Assembly (NCBI GenBank): GCA_965225735.1
Contig: CBDDBN010000025.1
Span: 186,001 to 250,000, forward strand
DNA: 64,000 nucleotides
Source of the DNA: Denitrobaculum sp965225735
GTDB taxonomy: Bacteria; Pseudomonadota; Alphaproteobacteria; Kiloniellales; Kiloniellaceae
Direction of reading: 5' to 3'
The first letter of the stretch is position 1. The number at the start of each line of letters is the position of its first letter. The position numbers were made by a program, and so were the translations under genes. Under the pieces are notes generated by a model. That model was not told the DNA's origin, did no database searches, and saw only the letters and a program-made list of their open reading frames with translations. Positions 46,379 to 55,643 of this stretch are shown here, piece by piece.

Positions 46379-47956
46379 ATGGATGTATTTTTCGGCGGTC
46401 CAGTTGCAGGGGAACTGGAAGAGGTATTTGACCAGGTGGCATCCGCTTCCGCAGTGGACTCCGAAGGTAATATCGTCGAGCGCTATCAAAAAAGCACACT
46501 TAAGCATCTCGCCTGGCACATTGAGAACCGCGCCTACGGACCAGACGCGCTACGCCTGTGCCACTTGCTGAGGGTTGCCGCCGCCTGCGGCAACAGAGGC
46601 GGGTATAAGGAAATCCTCTGGCCGGTTCAGCCGATCCGCGCAGGTGTGCTGCGTCAGTTGATCCCTCAATCTCCAACCCAGTTTGAGGACATGGGCATAG
46701 AGCAGAACAACGACTCTCTGCTCATTCGTTACAGCGACGGAACCTTTTCTTTATCACACGCGGCCGTCGCGGAGCTTTTTGGCCTGTTCGAATTCTCCGC
46801 TACGGTGCTCGGCCTGGCGTTTTTCGATGAGCTGGTCGAAACATTAGCCGCGCCCAGGACGACAAAAGCCCGAGTTTCCAAACTTTCAAACCATTTACAA
46901 TCCGCCCTCTACACCTGGCTGGCACCACATGTGCAGGCCATTCACGACCAGAGAAACGGCCGCCGGATAACACGGTTCCTGAAGGCGCGAAACGACGAGG
47001 ATTTCGATGCCGAAAGCGCCAATGACGATGCTATCCTTGAGTTCTGGTTAAGCTCCAGCAGCGATCCAAACTTGAGCTTTCGGCTGTATCAAACTGTATA
47101 TGCCGCCTTTCGTCAGATCGCGCGGGACCTAAAAGAAGACTCGGACTTCCACGGTATCCGACGTGCCGTCTCTACTCACCGCGCTGAAGATGAGGAGACC
47201 GATCTCTTAAAGCATCTCTACGCCTCTCCGTCCGGCAACTCTCACGCAGACGACGATTATTCGACAAACAATCCGTTTGAGGTGCAATCGGATCCGATAG
47301 TCGAGGAAGAGAAACTCCACGATCCGGTAAAAAGGCTCGAATCCGCGGACCTTTCGAAAGTGCGGTTTTTGAACAAGAAGGACCTCGAACTCATACGCTA
47401 TCTTGTCGAAGACCCCAATGCCATCGACGAGGTGCTCCGTTCGACCCTGCGCACGGGAACCTTGGGGCAAGGTCAGCACAAACTCGGCAAGCACAAATCC
47501 GGGAAGCCAGCAGTCTTGCGCTCAGCGATCGAAGAAGCAACCGAACGGAGCTTCAACGATCTGCGGACCGACTTTCGGGATGTGAGCGATCGCCTGGACA
47601 TGGCGATAGAGGCGTCACTCTATGTGCTGAACAGATATGGAGCTGACGCCAAGAACGAGGGCGAGCCTGTCATCGAGATGGATTTCCAGCAGATGGCGCG
47701 CGCAAGGCAGGCGTTCGAGAATATCAATCGGGCCGGATTCCGCCAACAGGACATGCATGATGCCGAAGTTATAGCCGCGCATCGGCTGGCTTCGCGGGAA
47801 GTCACGCGCCTCAAAGAACTCTTGGAACGGATTCAACTCGCCTGGACACGGCTTTTGGAGCCCGAAGGTAACGAACAACATGGAACCGCAATGTTTCGGG
47901 AAGACCGAGAACTCTTCGCGGCTCAGTTTGTAAAGCTTTATGGAGTAGAAAAATGA
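46379..47956 (+). CDS. Large soluble protein of unknown function
   Basis: Start at the ATG preceded by AAGAGGG gives 525 residues with no signal peptide or membrane helix. Mostly alpha-helical by composition, with an acidic, Asn/Asp-rich loop in the middle ('NSHADDDYSTNNPFE') and a coiled-coil-like C-terminal third. No enzyme motif recognised. Its stop overlaps the start of the next gene (ATGA), so the two products are likely partners. Cytoplasmic component of the cluster by inference. Confidence 0.7.
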   Translation: MDVFFGGPVAGELEEVFDQVASASAVDSEGNIVERYQKSTLKHLAWHIENRAYGPDALRLCHLLRVAAACGNRGGYKEILWPVQPIRAGVLRQLIPQSPTQFEDMGIEQNNDSLLIRYSDGTFSLSHAAVAELFGLFEFSATVLGLAFFDELVETLAAPRTTKARVSKLSNHLQSALYTWLAPHVQAIHDQRNGRRITRFLKARNDEDFDAESANDDAILEFWLSSSSDPNLSFRLYQTVYAAFRQIARDLKEDSDFHGIRRAVSTHRAEDEETDLLKHLYASPSGNSHADDDYSTNNPFEVQSDPIVEEEKLHDPVKRLESADLSKVRFLNKKDLELIRYLVEDPNAIDEVLRSTLRTGTLGQGQHKLGKHKSGKPAVLRSAIEEATERSFNDLRTDFRDVSDRLDMAIEASLYVLNRYGADAKNEGEPVIEMDFQQMARARQAFENINRAGFRQQDMHDAEVIAAHRLASREVTRLKELLERIQLAWTRLLEPEGNEQHGTAMFREDRELFAAQFVKLYGVEK

Positions 47957-48516
47957 CGATGCGATGGTCTGAATTATCGGACGCCGAGAAGGCACTCTTG
48001 GAAGACAGATGCTATGCTGCGGCGCGGGTTGAAAACGTCCTGTCGCGCGCGCAAAGCATCCAGTCTCTGGATCTCGCGGAGAGGCCGGTTTCCCTTTCCC
48101 TGCTATACGACTACGCCGTCCGGCAAACGGCCGAGCTTTCACCGCAGCAGCGTGTGAGCATCGCGCAAAACGAGATGATGAGCGCCGCTCTCGACCAACT
48201 GCTTCAAGAGGCCTCAATTGCCTATTTTCCGAAACTTGCCGCCGCTAGTTCAGGCGAGAGCAAAATCAGAGAGCAGGATGGTTTCGAGATAAAGCTCGAG
48301 CCGTCGCGCGCACACGCCGATCAGGTTTATTTGATCATCACCAACCGTGGAAACCCTGATCGTGTTGTTCGATATCTCAACATTACCAGTGAAGGCCGCC
48401 CGCCGGTCTTTGCAGAGCTTCCCGAAATGCGCGGCGGCCGGGCGCAAATGCTTCTCGCCGCCGATTCAGAGATTGTCCAGGCGTTCAGAAACGCCTCTAA
48501 TATTTTTCTAACCTAG
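47953..48516 (+). CDS. Soluble protein of unknown function
   Basis: The 187-residue protein has a helical N-terminal half ('SELSDAEKALLEDRCYAAAR') and a beta-rich C-terminal half ('FEIKLEPSRAHADQVYLIIT', 'VVRYLNITSEGRPPVFAELP') reminiscent of FlgD/CHU_C-like small beta domains but not assignable. No signal peptide. Coupled by a four-base overlap to the preceding gene, and followed by a stem-loop just before the Lon-like gene. Confidence 0.65.
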   Translation: MTMRWSELSDAEKALLEDRCYAAARVENVLSRAQSIQSLDLAERPVSLSLLYDYAVRQTAELSPQQRVSIAQNEMMSAALDQLLQEASIAYFPKLAAASSGESKIREQDGFEIKLEPSRAHADQVYLIITNRGNPDRVVRYLNITSEGRPPVFAELPEMRGGRAQMLLAADSEIVQAFRNASNIFLT

Positions 48517-48518
48517 AC

Positions 48519-48554
48519 CGGTCAAAAAACCGGGGGATTCGAATTTTTTGACCG
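48519..48554 (+). promoter_or_regulatory. Intercistronic 11-bp stem-loop before the Lon-like gene
   Basis: CGGTCAAAAAA (48519-48529) pairs exactly with TTTTTTGACCG (48544-48554) around a 14-base loop. The ribosome site GGAAGG begins three bases later. It could act as a weak terminator or attenuator or as a translational control, and it shares the GTCAAAA...TTTTGAC core with 54177-54201, upstream of other cluster genes. Confidence 0.6.
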
Positions 48555-48565
48555 ATGGAAGGTTT

Positions 48566-49936
48566 ATGCCAACGACCCGTATAGTGATTCCCACAACCGA
48601 GGGTGTCGTAGAGATACAGAGTCTGTTTGAGGAAACGGACGGCGTTGAAACGATCATGACACTGGACGGCGGCTTCGTTCCAGCGGCGATCAGCGAACAG
48701 TACAGACAGTTCGTTTTAAATCCCGGTGGGGTCATAGAGCGGGAAACGGGTCATGCCTCCTACCGCCTGGATGTCTCGGCGCAGATAAATACCGGGGACA
48801 GTTGGCAGCTTGCTGTTTATCTGGCGCACAGATTTTTGCAGAACGGGAATCTTGCCAAGTTCGGTGAAACGGCCCAGCACACGATCATAGCAACCGGTGC
48901 GGTCCGCCGGCGCGGCAATGACATCAGCATAGAACCTGTGCAGCATATCCGACAAAAACTCGACCACATAAGTAAGCACTTTTCGTCCAGCGACGGAGCG
49001 GATCTGACTCTCGTTCTACCGCAAAGCAACGCCGATGAGATCACAGAGGAAGAACGCGCCTGGCTGCCCTCGGGAATGAACCTCGTCGCCCTGCCCTCCG
49101 GCCCGGTTGGGATCGAAAGAATCAGGCATCTGCTACAGGAGGCCACTGAAGCTGAAGCCGATGAAGGAGCAGAAGCGGAGGCTGCAACGGACCACGCGGC
49201 CGGGGACGCGCGCGAACCGGTATCCATGCCTCAGATCGAGCTGTCGGCCCCTGTCGGCGACGACGTAAAACTGCCGAGCCGCACGGGACTGACCTCCACG
49301 AAATCGCTGAGAACCCTGGGACTGGGAATAGCAGCAATTCTTGCGGCTGTTTTGGCTTCGACATTTTACTTTGAAGGTAAACAACCTCCCGATAATCCTG
49401 CCATTGTCACGGCTGATCAGAGGGCCAAAAGCGATGTGACCGCCGTAAAGCTGGAAGTCTCGACGCTGGCGCAACCACAGAAATGTAGCGCGCTACGGTT
49501 CGACCGACCAAAGCGCGAAGTTATAAAAGAGCTCCATGCCATCGGCCCGCATAGCACGCTCACAGTGCAAGAGATGGGCCCCCTTTGCGGCGTTACGGTC
49601 GTCCTAAAGCTGCGCAAAGATCGCGACCGCGCCTCCCTCCTTATTTACCAGCTTGGGGCCCTGAACGCTGACAAGTCCATTACCTCACCCGCACCCGGTT
49701 TCGTCGAAGCGGGCCCGAAAGGCGAGGAACTCTCGTTTAATCTCGACATTCCTGCGGAGTATGAAAAGGCGGAAGAGGTTTCTATCGGTTGGGTCGAAAC
49801 CCAGGATGAGGAGATTCAAGCGCGTGTTTCGCAGGAAGGAAACCTAACCAAACAAGAGTTAATCGAACTCTATCAACAGCTGATAGCGTCGGGTAACGCG
49901 GTACAGAGATCTATGACCCTGAAGTTCCAGCGTTGA
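48566..49936 (+). CDS. Membrane protein with N-terminal Lon-protease-like (S16) domain
   Basis: The 456-residue product (start chosen by GGAAGG) has an N-terminal domain (about 60-190) laid out like the Lon proteolytic domain. 'NTGDSWQLAVYLAH' places Ser79 where Lon has its catalytic Ser, 'TIIATGAVRRRG' matches the 'MTGEITLRG' strand, and 'EPVQHIRQKLDHI' places Lys131 where Lon has its Lys. 'ADLTLVLPQSN' matches the strand after it. There is no AAA+ ATPase. One transmembrane helix (248-269) follows an acidic linker, and a periplasmic beta-rich domain with two cysteines ends the chain. Possibly a membrane-tethered peptidase or binding module. Confidence 0.6.
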   Translation: MPTTRIVIPTTEGVVEIQSLFEETDGVETIMTLDGGFVPAAISEQYRQFVLNPGGVIERETGHASYRLDVSAQINTGDSWQLAVYLAHRFLQNGNLAKFGETAQHTIIATGAVRRRGNDISIEPVQHIRQKLDHISKHFSSSDGADLTLVLPQSNADEITEEERAWLPSGMNLVALPSGPVGIERIRHLLQEATEAEADEGAEAEAATDHAAGDAREPVSMPQIELSAPVGDDVKLPSRTGLTSTKSLRTLGLGIAAILAAVLASTFYFEGKQPPDNPAIVTADQRAKSDVTAVKLEVSTLAQPQKCSALRFDRPKREVIKELHAIGPHSTLTVQEMGPLCGVTVVLKLRKDRDRASLLIYQLGALNADKSITSPAPGFVEAGPKGEELSFNLDIPAEYEKAEEVSIGWVETQDEEIQARVSQEGNLTKQELIELYQQLIASGNAVQRSMTLKFQR

Positions 49937-50093
49937 GACCGCGCTTTCTAGTCTTTCGTTCTTTCCGTTCCTGTTCGCTGCATGCTGTCACAGCTCGTCC
50001 CGCGCGTTTAGGTGCGGTCCCATGCTTGAAGACGAGAGCGGATAGAGTTTCGATGCAATCGCCTTAAGCCTCATATTGTACTTGTAAAATCGT

Positions 50094-50648
50094 CTATTCG
50101 ATAACAACGACACCGGCGTCGTTGTCCGAACCCTGATCCGCCTCTTTCGCCGGGAATGTCGTTACAATTTCCACGCGCCGCTGATACTTCGAGGTCGGCG
50201 CCAAATGCCCTATCAGCTGCTCCTCGCCATATCCACGACTAGAGAAACGCGCCACGGCAAGGCCATGCTCGGCGACGATATAGGACACGACGGAAGCTGC
50301 TCGTCGTTCGGATAACAAGCGATTGTTTTCGGCGCTTCCAACCGCATCGGTGTGTCCCTTGACCTCAACGCTTGCCTTTCGCAACTCAGATGTTTCAAGC
50401 GCCGACGCTAAGGCATCCAGTTGGCGCCGCGCTGACGGCGTAAGTTCGGCGGATCCAAACTTGAACAGAATGTTCAGATCTAGCGAGCTGCTGTCGCCAG
50501 TGATCGGAACCAGTTTCCCGACAAGTTCGTCCTTCGGGATAAAGCGGGTATTGTTTCCAACCGGCTCCTGTGCGCCGACCCCAGCCCCCACGAGCAGACA
50601 GCAGGCTACGACGGCTGTTAAGGCTAAACGGTGCGGACCAATCATCAT
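50094..50648 (-). CDS. OmpA-family peptidoglycan-binding protein
   Basis: Start at the ATG with AGAGGA upstream gives 184 residues with a signal peptide ('LALTAVVACCLLVGAGVGAQ') and one OmpA-like domain. The domain shows 'LNILFKFGSAELTPSARRQL', 'VEVKGHTDAVGSAENNRLLS' (Asp of the diaminopimelate site) and 'RRVEIVTTF'. It should attach to peptidoglycan in the periplasm. A cysteine pair in the signal region (ACC) raises the alternative of a lipoprotein. It is last in a four-gene minus-strand operon of exported proteins. Confidence 0.88.
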   Translation of the reverse strand: MMIGPHRLALTAVVACCLLVGAGVGAQEPVGNNTRFIPKDELVGKLVPITGDSSSLDLNILFKFGSAELTPSARRQLDALASALETSELRKASVEVKGHTDAVGSAENNRLLSERRAASVVSYIVAEHGLAVARFSSRGYGEEQLIGHLAPTSKYQRRVEIVTTFPAKEADQGSDNDAGVVVIE

Positions 50649-50801
50649 CTCAATTCCTCTGTTCACAACTCGTACCTGGGTCAGAAGCCGTCAATACGAT
50701 GCCTGAGTTGCCCTCCGGTCCAGATTCCGTGCCAGTAGAAGGGGAAACGCCCAAGGCCGGTAGACGCTTCCCCTCTTCTCAACACCGGGTTCGTTGATCC
50801 G

Positions 50802-51764
50802 TTAGATTTCCTCAAATGTAGGCAGGCCCAGGTCTTCGTTTTCTTCAGCCTCGGCCTCCGCAAACTTCGCAAGGCTATCCGATTCCTCGGGGTTCGGATT
50901 TTCGAGATCATCGAGTGCTCTCTTGAAGCCCTCCTGATCCGCAAGATCGTGAATCTTGTTGGTCAGCTCGAGAGAATCCCCAGTGCCTCGCGCAAGGTTC
51001 AGACCACCAGTGGCGATCTGCTTGAGGGCTTGAAAGGACTCGCCTTTCCCCTTGGACTGCACAGCTCTGACGATGTGGTTCTGCACTCCCTCTCGTTGCA
51101 GGTTCAGGTAGATGACCTTCGCTCCAACGAGAGCCTTGCCGCGATAGTAGGAGGCGCCTCGCAAGTGCTCGACCGCCTTCACAAGAAGCCGCTTCGACTC
51201 TTCTGAAAGCCCGCCAGTCGCCAATCGCGCATCAATCTGTGCCTGCAGTTCGGTGGAAATTTTATTGACCCGCTCGACTGTTACATCCACTTGATCGCCC
51301 GCATAAATGCTAACCCCCCGCGCCTGAAGCTGTTGCACGGCCAATAGGGTTTCACGGATATCTTTGTCCTTGATGCCGAGCGCCTTAATTGTGACCTCGA
51401 ACCCGCTGGTGATTTCTTCGAGCATCAGGCGGAGCGCCTTGTCAGTCACCGCAGCCGCACCGACCATGTTCTGTTTGCAGTACATGGCTAAATCTTCGTC
51501 TCCGGAAGCGAGCTGCGACAGTTTATTGAACGATGTGGCGAACACCGGAGCAATCGCATTTCCGCTCGCTAAACCGATCTCCTCAAGGATTAACTCGCTC
51601 GCAACGCAGTGTTCTTCGGATGCGGCAACAACAGTTGGCTGAAGATGCTGATCGATAATGACGCTCACGACATTGGAACAACCGGCCAATGTCAAAAGTA
51701 AACCTCCGACTGCGAGCGAACGCCCGCCGCGGACAGTGAAAAATGTCTTTCTGCTGTGACTCAT
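50802..51764 (-). CDS. Lipoprotein, helical, unknown function
   Basis: The 320-residue product has a lipoprotein signal 'LAVGGLLLTLAGCS' (lipidation Cys about residue 29). The rest is largely helical with heptad-like stretches ('ERVNKISTELQAQIDARLAT') and an acidic C-terminus. No family recognised. It lies between the FlgT/LPP20-like and OmpA-like genes of the same operon, so outer-membrane or periplasmic assembly with them is inferred. Confidence 0.7.
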   Translation of the reverse strand: MSHSRKTFFTVRGGRSLAVGGLLLTLAGCSNVVSVIIDQHLQPTVVAASEEHCVASELILEEIGLASGNAIAPVFATSFNKLSQLASGDEDLAMYCKQNMVGAAAVTDKALRLMLEEITSGFEVTIKALGIKDKDIRETLLAVQQLQARGVSIYAGDQVDVTVERVNKISTELQAQIDARLATGGLSEESKRLLVKAVEHLRGASYYRGKALVGAKVIYLNLQREGVQNHIVRAVQSKGKGESFQALKQIATGGLNLARGTGDSLELTNKIHDLADQEGFKRALDDLENPNPEESDSLAKFAEAEAEENEDLGLPTFEEI

Positions 51765-51850
51765 AGTGTTGGTCTCCCAAGAGTTCCCCGTTGTACCGGA
51801 ATAAGTTGTGGTGGGTTGTCGCTGTGGTTCTAGTGTTGAAAGATCGGCTG

Positions 51851-52831
51851 TTACGACAATGAACAGACAGGTGTCTTTTTGTGCAGTGCGTTTGCTGCAT
51901 GGTGCATAGCCGCGTTCAGTGTGGTGTTCGCGGCGGAAACTTTGCTTGGCCCGGCGCCAGCTTCTGTTAGCTCAACAGAGTGGAACTGTTCGAGCGTCGA
52001 TAGCTTATGCAGAGACATGCCAAGTTTCGCTTCGGCCATAAATCTGGCGCTGTCAGGATCTCGCCCGTTGTCGCGAACGTTAACCTCGCCAATCAGCACA
52101 AGATCCAGAAGCTCTCCTTCCGCCAGTTTAGAACCACCAGCGCTCAGGCGGTCGTTCAGATCTCTTAATATCCTCGCAAGCGCTTCGGAGTCCGACTCGG
52201 TAAGAGGTTCTTCCTTTTCGAGGTCATCTCCGGTAATCGCCTGCCACTGGGGTTTAAGCCGCCGGGAAAAGAACTTGTAGTGCTCGTGGAGCGAAACTGT
52301 CCTACATCCGAATTCCTGGAGACTGCCAGAGGCAATATTCGAGGCTTCGAGTTCGTTGGCTCCGGCTCCACCGGCCAGTTTGCCATTGACGTAATAACGC
52401 ACAATGACGGCAACCAGCGTCCCGTTACCCAAGGCCTGATTCATGGCCTGCTCGAGGGCGGAAAAGTCAATCCGCGCTTTCACCTTAACGTGGCATCGGC
52501 CATTGACGCCGTACTTCGCCTTGGAGGCTTTATGCTTCTTCACATAGCGCTGAACATCCGCAACGATGGGATTGTGGATAAGAGGACGATAAACACCATC
52601 TCCGATCGCCTTCATTGCGTTGCGGAGGGCTTCTTTCTTGCCATTCTCAATCGCATCCTGAAGACAGGCTTCGCGTCCTTTCTCCATAATACCCTGCCCG
52701 ACTCCACTGTAGCTTTTAGAAGCAGCCAACAGATTTGACGGACCGGTCGTCAGCGCCGCGGCCGCGGCGAAAAAAGTGCCGCACAGGAGGCCGGCAGACG
52801 TGCCCTTCATGATCTTTCTACTTGAAAACAT
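51851..52831 (-). CDS. Exported protein with LPP20/FlgT-N-like domain
   Basis: The 326-residue product starts at an ATG nine bases after GGAGG and overlaps the upstream gene end by 14 bases. After a signal sequence there is 'KSYSGVGQGIMEKGREACLQ' followed by 'DAIENGKKEALRNAMKAIG', the helix pattern of LPP20 and of the FlgT N-terminal domain. These occur in envelope proteins that assemble around secretion or flagellar complexes. A further alpha/beta region with 'LDLVLIGEVNVRDNG' resembles the CsgG/FlgT middle domain. The function is probably structural. Confidence 0.6.
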   Translation of the reverse strand: MFSSRKIMKGTSAGLLCGTFFAAAAALTTGPSNLLAASKSYSGVGQGIMEKGREACLQDAIENGKKEALRNAMKAIGDGVYRPLIHNPIVADVQRYVKKHKASKAKYGVNGRCHVKVKARIDFSALEQAMNQALGNGTLVAVIVRYYVNGKLAGGAGANELEASNIASGSLQEFGCRTVSLHEHYKFFSRRLKPQWQAITGDDLEKEEPLTESDSEALARILRDLNDRLSAGGSKLAEGELLDLVLIGEVNVRDNGRDPDSARFMAEAKLGMSLHKLSTLEQFHSVELTEAGAGPSKVSAANTTLNAAMHHAANALHKKTPVCSLS

Positions 52832-54128
52832 CGACCTTAACCTCCGTGAGTGACTTGTAGAGCGCCATCAGCAAACGCGCCCGGTGCAGATCGTTGTGAT
52901 CGGGCGCCCCCTCAACCAAAGGGACAGAGAACTTCGCGAAGGCTGGTTTCGTCTTGACTGGTTTGCTCAGCAGAGCCGCACAATTATCTGGATCGGTTTC
53001 AAAGCCGTGCACACGGACTTTAGCCATATAGTGTCTATTTTTCAGGTATTTACTGCTCCCGTCGCTATCCTTGAAGGTCAGTTGCTGCACGACGGTCACG
53101 AGCTTCTGGTCAGCCGAATCAGCCCCCACCGCGACCGTGATGCTGTCCTCGAAATGCCGGGCACCGCGCGGTAGAGTCAGGTTAAGCGCTACTCTGTCGG
53201 TCGCACGTTCACCCCAGGCATTCAGATTGAGGGGTGGAAGCACCGGAACGTTCATAGATGTCATAACCTCCGCAACCCCATTTGCGAGGAGAGCAATCAC
53301 CCGGCCGCAATCCTCATGCTCGCACTCGGGCGAAAGCTTGCAGACATTTTTTCGGCTTTCCGGCGCGCCAAAGCGATAGAAATTGCGCGCGGCATTGTCG
53401 GCGACGATGGCGCCGGTAAACATAACGGGAAAGTCGTCCGCTGGAGAGTGACTGGAGGATAGACCCGAGAGCCGATCGAGCGCCTGAAAGCTCGACCGTT
53501 CGAGCAGGGTCTTAAACTGCCGCGACAGATCCTTAATCCCTGTTTTGCCGGCATCCGACTGCGCCACGAACTCCGCCGCCGCCGTGGCGGAAAGCTTGAC
53601 CTCCCCGCTTCCCAGTTCAACCAGAACCGCCGAGGTCCAGACCAACAGGTGCTCATTGTCCACTGCTATGTTGGACGACCCGCCAGACGACAAGATCCGG
53701 GCTTCGTAAGTTGGAATCACCACCAGAGCGTAAACGGTGTCGAAATGATCCAACATGTCGGAAACATCAGGGTAAGGCGAAGTCCAGTCCGGATTCTTCT
53801 TTTTGATCGCAGCCGCCACATCCTGCGATGAAACGGCCAGTTTGGCGCTCGACCATCCGAATTGCTTCGAGATGGCGTGAGATTCTACTGCGATTCCCAG
53901 ATCGCGCCGCAGCTTGAGCAGGCCGCCCTGCTCTGCGGTTAAGATTTTGCTTGTTTCGGGTTGCCAGGCGCCTTTTACAAACCCGACCCCACCATAAACA
54001 ATGAGGCTGTCTTGCGCCTGAGAAACAGACGCACTTAAAAGACCTGTGCTGAGCAGCGCGGAATATAAACCAAGTAAACACCGCCTTCGACTGCCACGAA
54101 GCGGCGCGAATAAACTTCCCCAACACAT
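52818..54128 (-). CDS. Exported protein of unknown function
   Basis: Start at the ATG with GGGGAG upstream gives 436 residues. A signal peptide ('LGLYSALLSTGLLSASVSQA') precedes a mature part with 'DSLIVYGGVGFVKG', several cysteines ('VCKLSPECEHEDCG') and alternating strands, ending 'SLTEVKVDVFK'. I cannot assign a domain. It is first in the four-gene minus-strand operon with the FlgT/LPP20-like, lipoprotein and OmpA-like genes. Confidence 0.68.
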   Translation of the reverse strand: MCWGSLFAPLRGSRRRCLLGLYSALLSTGLLSASVSQAQDSLIVYGGVGFVKGAWQPETSKILTAEQGGLLKLRRDLGIAVESHAISKQFGWSSAKLAVSSQDVAAAIKKKNPDWTSPYPDVSDMLDHFDTVYALVVIPTYEARILSSGGSSNIAVDNEHLLVWTSAVLVELGSGEVKLSATAAAEFVAQSDAGKTGIKDLSRQFKTLLERSSFQALDRLSGLSSSHSPADDFPVMFTGAIVADNAARNFYRFGAPESRKNVCKLSPECEHEDCGRVIALLANGVAEVMTSMNVPVLPPLNLNAWGERATDRVALNLTLPRGARHFEDSITVAVGADSADQKLVTVVQQLTFKDSDGSSKYLKNRHYMAKVRVHGFETDPDNCAALLSKPVKTKPAFAKFSVPLVEGAPDHNDLHRARLLMALYKSLTEVKVDVFK

Positions 54129-54155
54129 CCTGCATACTCCCCTAAATTGCCTCAT

Positions 54156-54479
54156 AACAAGGCAATGGACGGATTAGTCAAAAATTTTTCTCAGTTTTGA
54201 CCATGCCGAAAAAAAAATGATAGCTCGCCGAATTCAACAATGATGCCGCGCAAAGATCCGATGGATTTTCGAGGTCTAATAGTAGACCATAACGCGATAG
54301 CTGTTGGGAACCCGTGAGGTGTAGTGACCGGCATTTGGGGATTTACGTGCTTCGGAAAACCGCAGAAACAAGCGGAAAACGAGGATATTTGCATATCGAA
54401 GCAAAAAAACGATCCAATCCTTCCATTAGTGCTTTTGATCGAAACCATTATTCGTTTTTAACTAAGGGGTACATCATCG
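54156..54479. other. Divergent promoter region inside the cluster
   Basis: AT-rich 320-base gap between the minus-strand exported-protein operon and the plus-strand lipoprotein gene. GTCAAAA (54177-54183) and TTTTGAC (54195-54201) form an inverted repeat about 50 bases from the minus-strand start. The same half-sites form the stem at 48519-48554, so a shared regulator or structure is possible. Confidence 0.5.
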
Positions 54480-55499
54480 ATGTTCGACAAATTCGGCAAA
54501 CTGTCTATGGCGGCGCTGGCTCCACTTGCACTCGCGGTAACCACTGCTTGTTCGAGCGTATCGCAGCCGGCCCAGGCGCAGACGCAATACAATGATATTC
54601 CTGTTATGGTTGCAGGTGAAGACGAAGACCCAACCAGCGTCAAAAGAAGTAGCGACATATACAAGCGTGTTCTGGCTCAATTGAAGGAGAGCATGAAACG
54701 TTATGGTTTTCGCATGGTTGACGAAGAGGCCGTCGCGGCAGATTTAGGTTGGGAGGTTCGAGACCGCCGGCCCAAAGTCGAGTTGATCGACGCTGCAAAG
54801 CTCATGACGAAGAGTGATAAGGCCAATGCACGGGTGCGCGCGCTTGTCCTCTTCCGTATCCATGCCGCTGCCAAGGATCTGGGATACGCAACCAAGGTAC
54901 AAACCCGCATCGACGGCGAAATCTACGATACCGTAACAAATGAGTTCCTGGGTACATATGAGTTGCCGCGCGCCGAATATCCTGCGCCAGCAGACTGCCT
55001 GCAGAACAAAGTCTGCATCTCGGAAACTGTCGGCGACCGGGCCCGTGAGATCGCAGCAAGCCTAGGAACGGTCCTGGCGAAAAAACTCGAACATCTGCAC
55101 AAGGATGCTGTCGAGGGTGTCGCTTCTGCTGACGGGGACGTAACAGGCGGCGGTTCTTATGACAAGGACTACGGTTTCCTTACGCCCTACACCGTTACAC
55201 TGCGCTACTTCGAGGCACGAGAAGCTCTCGCCGTTATCGGTGTCATGAACGACGAGTTTCCCGGACGTGAAAGCTACACGCTGATCAGCAAAGCACCATC
55301 GATCCGCAAGTACGAATACGTGACCCGGGCGAAGTCGCACAAACTGGAAGAGTGGCTGACCATCCTGCTCGACGACATGGGTTTTGATATCGACAAGGAT
55401 GTCGAAATCCTGGTCAACGGCACCGACATCATCGTCGAAAAGATCAACACAACCAATGACCGGCCGGTTTCGGAGGATGAAAAAGCCAGGTTCAACTGA
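54480..55499 (+). CDS. Putative lipoprotein of unknown function
   Basis: The 339-residue product has a signal peptide ending in a lipobox-like 'AVTTACSS' (Cys at about residue 24). It continues with an alpha/beta region ('SSDIYKRVLAQLKESMKRYG', 'VRALVLFRIHAAAKDLGYAT') that recalls CsgG/LpoB-type envelope proteins but is not clear enough to name. A C-terminal part ends with strands ('DKDVEILVNGTDIIVEK'). It stands 145 bases before the subtilase gene and probably shares its transcript. Confidence 0.65.
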   Translation: MFDKFGKLSMAALAPLALAVTTACSSVSQPAQAQTQYNDIPVMVAGEDEDPTSVKRSSDIYKRVLAQLKESMKRYGFRMVDEEAVAADLGWEVRDRRPKVELIDAAKLMTKSDKANARVRALVLFRIHAAAKDLGYATKVQTRIDGEIYDTVTNEFLGTYELPRAEYPAPADCLQNKVCISETVGDRAREIAASLGTVLAKKLEHLHKDAVEGVASADGDVTGGGSYDKDYGFLTPYTVTLRYFEAREALAVIGVMNDEFPGRESYTLISKAPSIRKYEYVTRAKSHKLEEWLTILLDDMGFDIDKDVEILVNGTDIIVEKINTTNDRPVSEDEKARFN

Positions 55500-55643
55500 C
55501 CACTCCTAGACCATGCCCTCTGCGCGGACCCCGTCTCTCAACGGGCCGCGCAAGCGGGGCGGCTATGACCGGAATCGAGGCTCAGTGCCCAAGCGGTCTA
55601 GTCGAAGCCAGCACATTCAACAGGTTCCGCGAGGGTAACAATC

